From: a bacterium
Lineage (GTDB): Bacteria > Desulfobacterota > Binatia > UBA12015
Direction: 5' to 3'
NCBI GenBank assembly: GCA_029976905.1
Contig: JAPOLW010000204.1
Span: 1 to 6,755 of the forward strand
Length of the DNA: 6,755 nucleotides
How positions within the stretch are numbered: position 1 is the first letter of the stretch; each line of letters begins with the position of its first letter. Positions 1-6,555 of the stretch are shown here, piece after piece. The notes below the pieces were generated by a model. It was given only the letters and a program-made list of their open reading frames with translations, made no database searches and was not told the origin of the DNA. The translations under genes and the position numbers were made by a program.

Positions 1-1
1 C

Positions 2-256
2 TTTCAACGAATAGTGCCCTCGGAAAAACTGATCGATGTTGCGATGGAACTCGCCCAAGGAATCCTTGCAGGAGGCCCACAAACGATCATCGACACCAAA
101 GAACTTATGCATCGCGCGTTTGATGCAAACAAGCCCAAGGGACATGCGGATCACACATCGATCCAAGATCATCTCAAGGCTCGTAACAGTCCTGAGGCAC
201 AAGAAGGGTTACGCGCCTTTCTCGAAAAACGCGATCCCGTCTTCGAGGGACGCTAG
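2..256 (+). CDS. Enoyl-CoA hydratase/isomerase (crotonase family), C-terminal fragment
   Basis: This is the last 84 codons of a crotonase-superfamily gene whose 5' part lies outside the window; the frame is open from base 2, and GTG at 14 is internal rather than a start. Seen: the fragment opens with an FQRIVPSEKLIDVAMELA segment, matching the 'V.P...L...A..LA' helix that follows the crotonase core. It continues with a TKELMHRA helix and closes with EGLRAFLEKRDPVFEGR, the usual 'EG..AFLEKR.P.F.G' tail. Family knowledge: these enzymes hydrate or isomerise acyl-CoA double bonds in the cytoplasm, for example in beta-oxidation. The CoA-binding and catalytic residues are upstream, so the reaction cannot be specified. 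The gene converges on the receptor gene at 341. Its GC is about 51% (counted over 240 bases), well below the minus-strand genes, and it uses many A/T-ending codons. Confidence 0.85.
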   Translation, partial: FQRIVPSEKLIDVAMELAQGILAGGPQTIIDTKELMHRAFDANKPKGHADHTSIQDHLKARNSPEAQEGLRAFLEKRDPVFEGR

Positions 257-295
257 CCGTCGCGGCGCCGCTCTGGCGGTAGGCGAAACCGGCTG

Positions 296-335
296 CGGGA
301 TCCACTCGGGCCCGCTGGGCGCTTGCGCAATCCCG
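296..335. terminator. Possible structured terminator between convergent genes
   Basis: The gap 257-340 separates two stop codons on opposite strands. It contains nested inverted repeats: CGGGAT (296-301) pairs with ATCCCG (330-335), and inside it GCCC-GCT-GGGC (310-320) and GCGC-TT-GCGC (319-328) can form competing hairpins. No T-run follows on either strand, so this is not a textbook intrinsic terminator. The assignment rests on position and folding potential only. Confidence 0.25.
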
Positions 336-340
336 GGCTC

Positions 341-2779
341 CTAGAAGCTCCAGGATAATTCAGCCCCAAACGTGCGCGGCGGCGCGAACGCGCGCGTCAG
401 CAGTCCGAGGGTCGAGATCGTGGGGGTGACGTAGCTGAAGTACTCCACGTTCAGGAGATTCTTGCTCCAGAGAGCGACCTGGGCCCGGTCATCCCAGAAA
501 TCGTAGGACAAGCGGGCATTGAGAAGGTTGTAGCCGGGCTGCGTTCCCTGCGGCACCTCCGGTCCAATCCACTGGACGCTGCTCTGGTAGGCCCACTCGA
601 GGCGTGGTGTGAGCCATCCCGCCATGGCGCTGCCCGCAAGGCCGGGCAGCGGCAACGAGTACTGCGCGGAGAGGAAGGTCGTGAGACGCGGGGTGAAGAG
701 GAATCGATCCCCGCTTCGGCCGATCTCGGTGCCGTCCAGGTCACTCAGCGCGTCCGGAAAGGAGTCGTAGATCGCGTAGACGTAGCCGACGTTGCCGGTG
801 ATGAGGAGACCGTCGATCGGACGGGCCTGGGTTTCGATCTCGAAGCCCTTGGTGGTTCCGCGAGCGGCGTTGACGGTCAGGCGTGCGATGGTCCGGTTCC
901 CGTCGGGACCGATTCCGGTATCGCGAATCTGGGAGACCTGGATGTCGTCGTACTTCCCCAAGAAGAGAGACGTATTGAAGGTCAGGCGCTCCTCGAGGGC
1001 AATCAGCTTCCACCCCACCTCGAAGCTCGCGAGGGTTTCGGGGTCGTAGTCGAACGCCACGCCGGTGACCCCCGGCGAGCCTCCGGTGGCCACGCCATTG
1101 AAACCGCCGCCCTTGAAGCCCTCGGAGTAGGTGAAATAGCCCATGGCGTGGTCGAGCAGATCGGGAAGCAGATCGTCGGGAACGGTCGCGGCGATGCTCG
1201 CCATGGGCGTCCACTTCTGAAAGACCTTGTCTCCGGCCTCGTTTCCGTTGGAGGCGCCGGTCCGCGGGTCGATGGCGGAATAGGTGAGCCCCTTTTTGTC
1301 TTGGGTGTAGCGAATGCCTGCCGTGAGACTCAGCCAATCCAGGAGATCGTAGGTCGCCTGGCCGTAGAGTGCCCACGTCCAGTTGTCGATCGTGACGCGC
1401 GCCTCGGAGAGAGAGTCGAGAGCGAGGGGATTGCCCTGGCCGGGTGGCAAGACGAGAGTGGTCTGGGTCTGGTCGGCCGTCTCCCAGAATCCGAAGGCGC
1501 CGGCGACGTAGTTCAGTCGGTTCTCCAGAGTCGAGCCGTTGAGCTGCCCCTCCTGCATGATCTGGCGCTGCTGCGTCCCATTGCCGTCGAGGATCGATCC
1601 CCCGACATCGGACACCTGCACGATCTGGAAGCGGGTGCCATCGACGTCGAATCGGGTACGGGGACGCTGCTCCCGCCACGACGTGAGGGACTTGACCGAG
1701 ACGTCACCCAGCCACGGGAGGTCGCCCACGTCCCACGAAGCCACCATCCAGGTTCCGTAGCTCTCGAGGTCCGTGATTCCCGCGACGTTTGCCGCCGTCT
1801 CGAAAGGACCGGTCTGTTCACATTCTTCGTACGCTCCCGGTGGCATGAAGATCGAGAGCGGAGCGTTGGGGTTGGCGACACGACATTGTTGCGCGATGCC
1901 CTGGTTGTGATCGCGACTCCAGGTACCGGTGAGATCGAGGGTCACATCCTCGTGGGGCAGGAAGCGAAGGGCGCCGAGGAAGGCCAGTGCGTTCCGCCCG
2001 TTGAGGGGCTCGTTTCGGGTCGTATTGAAGGTGTAGCCCGGGGTATTGATCGACGAGAACGAGAACCGGGTGCGAAGGAGATCCTCGACGATCGGCACGT
2101 TGAGCGTGAACCGCGTGTCGACCCGGTCGAAGTTACCCGGACGCACCAGAACGAAGCCCTCGAGTTCGTCGTGGGGCTTCACGGTCGTGATGTTGATGGC
2201 TCCACCCACGGTATTTTTCCCGAAGAGGGTCCCCTGCGGCCCACGGAGCACTTCGATCTGCTGCACGTCGACGACGTCGATGAGGGTTCCCTGGGCCCGC
2301 GAGAGGTAGACTCCGTCGACGTAGACGCCGACCCCCGGATCGAAAGCGAGTTCGATGGTCGAGGTGCCGACGCCGCGGATCCGAATGTTGGTCTGGGCGC
2401 CGGTGTTGTCGCGCTGGAACGTGACGTTCGGAACGAGCGTCTGGATGTCATCGAGGCGGGTCACGCCGGCTTCGCGCAAGACCGTCTCCGAGAGTGCGGT
2501 CACCGAGATCGGCGTGTCCTCCAGCAATTCTTCCCGTCGTCGCGCCTGCACGACGATCTCTTCGACCGCGCGAGCCTCGTAGCGCGAGACACCACGTGCC
2601 ACGCCCGTGCGCTCGAAGCGGTCTGCCTGCGCCGCCCCCCCTATCGAGTTCGTCCGCTTCCCCTCCCGTGACGCCGCCGGATTCGATCGATTCGACGTAA
2701 CCCGATGGGGCCTCGGGAGGCTGGGCCTATCCCGGCCCGGTGAGGGAGGGAAGAGCGGCCAGGGCGGAGCACACCACAC
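341..2779 (-). CDS. TonB-dependent outer-membrane receptor, 5' end disrupted
   Basis: Ligand-gated 22-strand outer-membrane barrel of the TonB-dependent receptor family; it imports bulky substrates using TonB-ExbBD energy. In the open frame (812 codons from GTG 2779) residues 73-79 (EEIVVQA) are a TonB box. The plug follows at about 85-200, with PISVTALS, IRIRGVG, VGVYVDGVYLSRAQG, IEVLRGPQGTLFGKNTVGGA and INITT. The barrel includes the SEGFKGGGFN motif typical of this branch. The protein ends in NLLNVEYF and a terminal aromatic SWSF, the Omp C-terminal signature. There is no siderophore-specific signature, so the ligand is unknown. Odd: the first ~45 residues of this frame are Arg/Pro-rich, contain no signal peptide and look non-coding, and neither GTG 2779 nor GTG 2602 gives an exported protein. 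The true leader appears to lie in another frame (2638-2807). Downstream of the TonB box the frame is intact to the stop at 341. It is the last gene of the minus-strand train. Confidence 0.9.
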   Translation of the reverse strand: MWCAPPWPLFPPSPGRDRPSLPRPHRVTSNRSNPAASREGKRTNSIGGAAQADRFERTGVARGVSRYEARAVEEIVVQARRREELLEDTPISVTALSETVLREAGVTRLDDIQTLVPNVTFQRDNTGAQTNIRIRGVGTSTIELAFDPGVGVYVDGVYLSRAQGTLIDVVDVQQIEVLRGPQGTLFGKNTVGGAINITTVKPHDELEGFVLVRPGNFDRVDTRFTLNVPIVEDLLRTRFSFSSINTPGYTFNTTRNEPLNGRNALAFLGALRFLPHEDVTLDLTGTWSRDHNQGIAQQCRVANPNAPLSIFMPPGAYEECEQTGPFETAANVAGITDLESYGTWMVASWDVGDLPWLGDVSVKSLTSWREQRPRTRFDVDGTRFQIVQVSDVGGSILDGNGTQQRQIMQEGQLNGSTLENRLNYVAGAFGFWETADQTQTTLVLPPGQGNPLALDSLSEARVTIDNWTWALYGQATYDLLDWLSLTAGIRYTQDKKGLTYSAIDPRTGASNGNEAGDKVFQKWTPMASIAATVPDDLLPDLLDHAMGYFTYSEGFKGGGFNGVATGGSPGVTGVAFDYDPETLASFEVGWKLIALEERLTFNTSLFLGKYDDIQVSQIRDTGIGPDGNRTIARLTVNAARGTTKGFEIETQARPIDGLLITGNVGYVYAIYDSFPDALSDLDGTEIGRSGDRFLFTPRLTTFLSAQYSLPLPGLAGSAMAGWLTPRLEWAYQSSVQWIGPEVPQGTQPGYNLLNARLSYDFWDDRAQVALWSKNLLNVEYFSYVTPTISTLGLLTRAFAPPRTFGAELSWSF
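2635..2641 (-). repeat. G7 homopolymer at the receptor frame junction
   Basis: Seven consecutive C on the + strand (G7 in the receptor mRNA) sit where the leader frame and the receptor frame would have to join. One base fewer puts the two in register. This is a hot spot for slippage or sequencing and assembly error. Seven is short for established phase-variable tracts. Confidence 0.5.
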
Positions 2780-2807
2780 GCAGCTTCGGGAGCCTGGATC
2801 GAGTCAT
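2638..2807 (-). pseudogene. Displaced signal peptide and N-terminus of the TonB receptor
   Basis: From ATG 2805-2807, in a frame different from the receptor body, 26 codons read as a classic Sec signal peptide. The n-region is basic (MTRSRLPKLR), the hydrophobic core contains VVCSALAALP, and it ends in LTGPG. An amber TAG (2727-2729) follows. The same frame then continues as AQPPEAPSG, YVESIESGG, TGGEADELDR, a polar segment of the kind found between the leader and the TonB box in these receptors. It reaches a run of seven G (2635-2641). Removing one base there would join it to GAAQADRFERTG of the receptor frame. If the TAG were CAG, a GQA|Q cleavage site would result. A second model needs only one lesion: a single-base change between about 2730 and 2760 would join the leader to the receptor frame before the TAG, but it gives an unusually basic mature N-terminus. 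No strong Shine-Dalgarno is seen before 2807. Confidence 0.6.
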
Positions 2808-2821
2808 CCGACGATCTATAC

Positions 2822-2848
2822 AGGCCCCCTGGAACGGCAACGGGGCCT
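2822..2848. repeat. Perfect 7-bp inverted repeat in the receptor leader
   Basis: AGGCCCC (2822-2828) and GGGGCCT (2842-2848) form a perfect inverted repeat with a 13-base loop. It lies between the DUF gene and the receptor start. In the receptor transcript it would be a 5'-leader hairpin just after the candidate -10 element. It lacks a following T-run on either strand, so an operator or leader hairpin is as likely as a terminator. Confidence 0.35.
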
Positions 2849-2876
2849 CTTATCGGCATCCCCAGGTCAAAATCAA
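2849..2876 (-). promoter_or_regulatory. Weak candidate promoter for the TonB receptor
   Basis: On the minus strand a TTGATT hexamer (2871-2876) and a GATAAG hexamer (2849-2854) are separated by 16 bp, each matching four of six sigma-70 consensus bases. It lies 42 bp upstream of the proposed ATG at 2807 and within the 124-bp gap after the DUF gene. In a high-GC genome of unknown sigma preferences this is weak evidence. Confidence 0.25.
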
Positions 2877-2931
2877 GGGCCGAACGTGCCTCCAGCCGGG
2901 ACGTCCGCAGCGACCCCGGGGCGCGACGCAC

Positions 2932-3966
2932 TCACTCCTGGACGCGGGACCGCTCGATCATGCCATGGGTGCGAACGCCATCCCAGGTGTACACGGCGCC
3001 GCCCTGGTGGAGATGAAACTCCATGGGGGCTCCGTCGTTCTTGCCCATGACCTTGAAGGTCGTGAGTCGGGTTCGGCCTTCGACCCGGATCGTGCCCAAC
3101 TCCGACTCGAGTTCAAACGACACGTCGTCGTCTTCGGGCAGGAGGTCGGTGAGCCATGGAATCCGCGTCGCGCGTGCCGCGTACATCGTACCGTCCTGGT
3201 AGACGTATCCCGTGTTGAAGGGGGCGGAGCCGTCCTCCGCCGGCGGGTAGGTGATGAAGCCGAATGCGCGGCCATCGGGAAACAAAGCGGCCTGCCAACA
3301 ATGCCCCCGGAAGTTGGTCAGCGGCCGCACGCTCTGGCGCTTGATGCGCGAACCGATCGCCGCGAACTCCCTGGTCCCGCCGTCGATCTCGAGTCGCCCC
3401 TTGCCGCGAAACATGTGCTCGAGACGCCAACCGAAGCCCATGCTCTGGGCCTCGGCCCGTTCCTCGTCGCTCATGCGGGCGACACGCTCGGGCGAATGAT
3501 CGTGCACCCACGCGGGCGTCACCATCTCCATGTCGAGCTCGAGGCGGAGGGGGATCTGTCGACTGGCATCGATCGTGCCGGCAATCTGCTCTTGCACCGT
3601 TCCATCGGCGCCAGAGCCATCGAACGTCATCTGCCAACGCCGAAATGGCTCGATACAGCGAAACGTGAGAGGTCCGGCGCCGAAGACCGTGGCCCGTCCA
3701 TCGGCGCCCAGTGGAGACGGGCCGGAACCGCGACCTCCAGCATCCACGATCCGCCCCTCCCCCAGAGCCACGTTGGCCTGGTAGGCGCGATCCTCCCACG
3801 ATTTTGCTTCTCCCTCGATGCCGATCCGCGGAATCCCAAGGGCTCCGTTTTCGTCGAAGATCCACAGCGATGTGCTCTCGCGCATCTCGGGGTCGTCGGG
3901 TCTGGTCTCGAAGAAAAGGTCGTGCTCGGGGGTGAGGCCGTTGGTCATCTGCTTCAGCGACAGCAT
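2932..3966 (-). CDS. DUF7064/DUF7065-type protein (CrtC/AttH lipocalin-like fold)
   Basis: A 344-residue protein with no signal peptide or membrane segment, probably cytoplasmic. It has the aromatic, Gly- and Trp-rich beta-strand pattern of the hydroxyneurosporene-synthase/AttH group. Recognisable pieces: HDLFFETRPD near 15-24, SLWIFDENGALGIPRIGIEGE near 33-53, FRCIEPFRRWQMTFDG near 102-117, LELDMEMVTPAW near 142-153, GFGWRLEHMFRGKGRLEIDG near 177-196, NFRGHCWQAALFPDGRAFGF near 218-237, and the tail YTWDGVRTHGMIERS near 326-340. The family assignment is from memory of conserved blocks, not a search. CrtC members hydrate isoprenoid double bonds; activity here is unproven. The start is ATG 3966: a GAGGA Shine-Dalgarno at 3975-3979 overlaps the upstream sulfotransferase TGA, with 8 bases of spacing. 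The 52 codons upstream of this ATG in the same frame overlap the sulfotransferase and are spurious. Translational coupling to that gene is likely. Confidence 0.7.
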   Translation of the reverse strand: MLSLKQMTNGLTPEHDLFFETRPDDPEMRESTSLWIFDENGALGIPRIGIEGEAKSWEDRAYQANVALGEGRIVDAGGRGSGPSPLGADGRATVFGAGPLTFRCIEPFRRWQMTFDGSGADGTVQEQIAGTIDASRQIPLRLELDMEMVTPAWVHDHSPERVARMSDEERAEAQSMGFGWRLEHMFRGKGRLEIDGGTREFAAIGSRIKRQSVRPLTNFRGHCWQAALFPDGRAFGFITYPPAEDGSAPFNTGYVYQDGTMYAARATRIPWLTDLLPEDDDVSFELESELGTIRVEGRTRLTTFKVMGKNDGAPMEFHLHQGGAVYTWDGVRTHGMIERSRVQE

Positions 3967-3974
3967 TTTCTCTT

Positions 3975-3979
3975 TCCTC
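3975..3979 (-). promoter_or_regulatory. Shine-Dalgarno site fixing the DUF gene start
   Basis: GAGGA on the minus strand overlaps the sulfotransferase stop codon (TGA at 3978-3980) and precedes ATG 3966 by 8 bases. It selects 3966 over the longer open frame and implies coupled translation of the two genes. Confidence 0.7.
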
Positions 3980-5147
3980 AGCCGTTTCGGGCAGACGTCC
4001 AGGTGTCCATCCGGTCGAGGTAACCGGCAAAGCGCGGCCGGACCTGCGCCAGATCGAGTCCGAACGTGGTCGGGTCGGGGTGCACGTTCGGCGCCCGCTC
4101 GGTCGCGTTTTCCCCCCACCATTTCGTCATGCCGCTCTCGAAGGCGTCGCTCACCTCTTCGCCCAGCCAGCCATAGAGGGCCCGGACCTCCCCGATGGGA
4201 TCCTCCTGCATGGCGCGAAAATCCATGTCGTAGAAGCGATGCGCGTTGCCGCGCTCACGAAAGGCGATGGCGCGCTCCATCGCCACCGACCAATGCTCTA
4301 CGTTCAGCGCCCCGAGAGCGTGTCGGTCGATGTCGGTACTGAAGATCGCGGCGACCACGGAGTAGAGATCGGCCACCGAAACGATCACCTCCGAGGGGTC
4401 ACGGTGCGTCATCACGAAGCGGGCATCGGGGAAGGCCGTGTCGAGGGCATCCAGGAAGGCGAGATGACTGGGGCATTTGAGTCGCCATGGCCGGGCAGGT
4501 GATCCCCACTGAAGAAGTTTGAGCGCGCGCCGCTCATAGAGGTAGGTCGAAGTGAGGTCCGCTTCGTAGAGAAGCCACTTCGAGTACGAAGGCATGTGCG
4601 CGTAGGCCTGGAAGTACTGGCTCTTGAAGTCGAGGCCCATGAGCTCCTGGCACTCGTAGGGGCCGGTGGCCGTGCTCGGAACCAGTGCCGCCATGCGCGG
4701 CGCGAGCTCGGCCATCATCGCGATCTCGGCCTCGGCGGCGGCAATGCGAGGATCGGTTCCCTCGATCGTGGACGGCGGAGGGCAATGGGTATTGCCCTCG
4801 AAGCGGCGGAGCGAGCGGGTCTTGGGGTCTTCGGCGAGCAGGAAGGCGAGAGCCGTCGATCCGGTGCGCGGCAGGCCCAGACCGATCAGGGGACGCTCGA
4901 TCGGCTCCTCCTCGATCTCCGGGAAGCGCCGATACCAGTCTTCGATTTCGAGCCTCTGCACGAGGCGACCAACGATCAATTCCCCCATCGCGACCCGCCC
5001 GACCTCGGTGAGCGACGCCTCTTCGTTCAAGGACTGGACCAACCTCCCGAGCCCGTCGCGAAACGAATCGCTTCCGAAATCGGTAAAGCCGGTCTTCCGC
5101 TCGGCCTGGCCGAGCAGGTCATCGACGACGAACACGACCCGCACCAT
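3978..5147 (-). CDS. PAPS-dependent sulfotransferase (Sulfotransfer_3 type)
   Basis: Transfers a sulfonate group from PAPS to a hydroxyl acceptor in the cytoplasm; the acceptor is unknown. Numbered from ATG 5147 (389 aa), IGLGLPRTGSTALAFLLA (about 88-105) is the 5'-phosphosulfate loop, and PRTGST corresponds to the classical PKSGTT. WRLKCPSHL (221-229) is the conserved Lys/Pro segment. RFVMTHRDPSEVIVS (243-257) is the 3'-phosphate-binding motif with its Arg and Ser. The N-terminal helix block (DDLLGQAERKTGFTDFG, then GLGRLVQSLNEEASL) and the length fit the Sulfotransfer_3 family. Start: the frame opens at TTG 5171, but a GGAGGGAG Shine-Dalgarno (5157-5164) lies just inside, so GTG 5150 or ATG 5147 is preferred. 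The gene lies about 86 bp after the MFS gene and 11 bp before the DUF gene. A G8 run (5186-5193) sits in its leader. Confidence 0.9.
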   Translation of the reverse strand: MVRVVFVVDDLLGQAERKTGFTDFGSDSFRDGLGRLVQSLNEEASLTEVGRVAMGELIVGRLVQRLEIEDWYRRFPEIEEEPIERPLIGLGLPRTGSTALAFLLAEDPKTRSLRRFEGNTHCPPPSTIEGTDPRIAAAEAEIAMMAELAPRMAALVPSTATGPYECQELMGLDFKSQYFQAYAHMPSYSKWLLYEADLTSTYLYERRALKLLQWGSPARPWRLKCPSHLAFLDALDTAFPDARFVMTHRDPSEVIVSVADLYSVVAAIFSTDIDRHALGALNVEHWSVAMERAIAFRERGNAHRFYDMDFRAMQEDPIGEVRALYGWLGEEVSDAFESGMTKWWGENATERAPNVHPDPTTFGLDLAQVRPRFAGYLDRMDTWTSARNG

Positions 5148-5156
5148 CACCCGCAG

Positions 5157-5164
5157 CTCCCTCC
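5157..5164 (-). promoter_or_regulatory. Shine-Dalgarno site deciding the sulfotransferase start
   Basis: GGAGGGAG on the minus strand lies inside the longest open frame (TTG 5171). GGAGG is 9 bases before GTG 5150 and 12 before ATG 5147; the shifted GGGAG is 9 before the ATG. Either is favoured over the TTG; which of the two is used cannot be told. Confidence 0.6.
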
Positions 5165-5185
5165 GCGTCAATGTCGACGACCCCG

Positions 5186-5193
5186 CCCCCCCC
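5186..5193 (-). repeat. G8 homopolymer upstream of the sulfotransferase
   Basis: Eight consecutive C on the + strand (G8 in the transcript) lie in the gap between the MFS stop (5234) and the sulfotransferase start. It is the longest homopolymer I noticed in the window. It lies about 20 bases upstream of the Shine-Dalgarno site and outside any coding frame. Confidence 0.6.
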
Positions 5194-5233
5194 GGGAAGC
5201 GCGCGCCCTGCCGTGGGACGTGCGGGGCACTCT

Positions 5234-6526
5234 CTACCCGGCCTCCTCCCCTGCCCGGGCCATGTCGTCGCGCAGCGTACGCGCCGCGAGGAGCGAGTGG
5301 ATCGCGCCCCAGACGTTCAGGAGTGAAATCACCAGGAGCGAAACGCGGATCGCCTCGTCACCCAGACGCGGCGCGAGAGCGTCGTTCAGGATGCCGACGA
5401 TCGTCGGCCCCAGGCCGAGCCCGATCAGATTGAGGGAGAACAGAAGTACCGCCGATGCCGTCGCGCGCAGGCGCAGGGGGGCCAGCGCCTGCACCAGAGC
5501 ATAGGTGGGAGCCGCGAAGGCCGCGCCGAAAAAGACCCACGCCACGTAGAAGGGCAGCCCAAAGGCGAAGCTCGACGAGAGGGCAGTCACCGCAAAGAAG
5601 GGGACGCTCGCCACGCTTCCGATCGCCGGGATCCAGAGCAGCCAGCGCGCGTCGCGCGCAAACAAGCGATCGCACAAAAGGCCGGTGACATACGTCCCGA
5701 TCGCGCCGGCCACGCCGATCACCAGTCCCAGGGTGAGGCCGATCTCGGCATAGCTCCCACCGAATACCCGCACCACGAAGGTGGGCATCCACGCAATCGA
5801 GCCGTAGTTCGGCATCGCGTAGAGACCCGCGGCAAACGCCATGTGACGGTAGGAAGCGATGCCGGCAAGCCACCGCAGACCCTCCCGAAGCCCCGGGGCC
5901 TCTGCCGTTGCGGCGCGGCCCTCCGAGAGACCCCGCGGTGGCTCACGGATCAGCGCCGCAACCACGGCGGCCACCAGGAGACCGGGTAATCCGACGACCG
6001 CGAAGGCCACCCGCCAGCCAAAGGTCTGCTGCAGCCAACCCCCGAGGACGAGGCCGAAGAGAATCCCGCCGTTGGCGCCCGTGTTGTAGATCGCGATCGC
6101 ACGCGTCCGGCGCTCGGGAGGGAAGTAGTCGGCGATCAGCGAGTGGGCCGCAGGCGTCGCCGATGCCTCTCCCACGCCGACGGCGATTCGTGCGACGGCG
6201 AGTTGGGCGAAGTTGCGCACGAGCCCCGACGCGGCCGTGGCGAGGCTCCAAAAGGCGACTCCGGCGGCCATCACGACGCGTCGGGAACTGCGGTCGGCGA
6301 GCCGGGCGATGGGAATCCCGGCGAAGGTATAGAAGACCGCGAAGGCGAAGCCCGTCAGCACGCCCATCGCGGTGTCGCTCACGCCGAGGTCCTGGCGGAT
6401 GGGCTCCAGCAGGATCGAGAGGATGTTGCGATCGATGAAGTTGAAGACGTAGACGACCCAGAGAACCGCGAGAACGCGGTTGCCCGCGGCGGTCTGCGAA
6501 GGAGCGCTGGTCTCGGCGGTGGACAC
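5234..6526 (-). CDS. MFS transporter, spinster-like
   Basis: A 430-residue, 12-helix inner-membrane secondary transporter. The N-terminal RVLAVLWVVYVFNFIDRNILS (about 17-37) is the TM1 signature of spinster-like MFS proteins. GIPIARLADRSSRR (70-83) is MFS motif A in the loop between TM2 and TM3. RIAVGVGEASATPAAHSLIADYFPPERR (113-140) is the conserved TM4/5 block, followed by NTGANGGILFGLVLGGWL (148-165). The central loop (about 195-225) and second hydrophobic half (about 226-415) are complete, and the C-terminus is a short acidic tail. The substrate is unknown: relatives carry lipids, sugar acids or small organic acids, and import or export cannot be told. GTG 6526 is the only sensible start, since the next Met is past TM1; no clear Shine-Dalgarno precedes it. 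It lies 29 bp after the dehydrogenase stop, so the two are probably cotranscribed and translation may be coupled. Confidence 0.93.
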   Translation of the reverse strand: MSTAETSAPSQTAAGNRVLAVLWVVYVFNFIDRNILSILLEPIRQDLGVSDTAMGVLTGFAFAVFYTFAGIPIARLADRSSRRVVMAAGVAFWSLATAASGLVRNFAQLAVARIAVGVGEASATPAAHSLIADYFPPERRTRAIAIYNTGANGGILFGLVLGGWLQQTFGWRVAFAVVGLPGLLVAAVVAALIREPPRGLSEGRAATAEAPGLREGLRWLAGIASYRHMAFAAGLYAMPNYGSIAWMPTFVVRVFGGSYAEIGLTLGLVIGVAGAIGTYVTGLLCDRLFARDARWLLWIPAIGSVASVPFFAVTALSSSFAFGLPFYVAWVFFGAAFAAPTYALVQALAPLRLRATASAVLLFSLNLIGLGLGPTIVGILNDALAPRLGDEAIRVSLLVISLLNVWGAIHSLLAARTLRDDMARAGEEAG

Positions 6527-6555
6527 GGCAGCAACCGGGGCCAGGCCGCGGGGGC

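Noticed and set aside
1148..2671. 507-codon open frame on the + strand opposite the TonB receptor
   Set aside because: It is antisense to a well-supported receptor and has no recognisable domain. Long antisense frames are expected opposite high-GC genes.
2707..2713. GGGGCCT heptamer recurring at 2707, 2842, 5896 and 6551 as a shared regulatory motif
   Set aside because: One copy is inside the MFS coding region, and such GC-rich 7-mers are expected several times by chance here.
2740..4023. 427-codon open frame on the + strand opposite the DUF gene
   Set aside because: It has no recognisable motifs and overlaps the receptor leader, the DUF gene and the sulfotransferase end. The opposite-strand genes have conserved motifs and ribosome sites.
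3967..4122. N-terminal extension of the DUF protein to 4122
   Set aside because: The extension is Arg/Pro-rich, lies wholly over the sulfotransferase C-terminus or its stop, and a good ribosome site supports ATG 3966.
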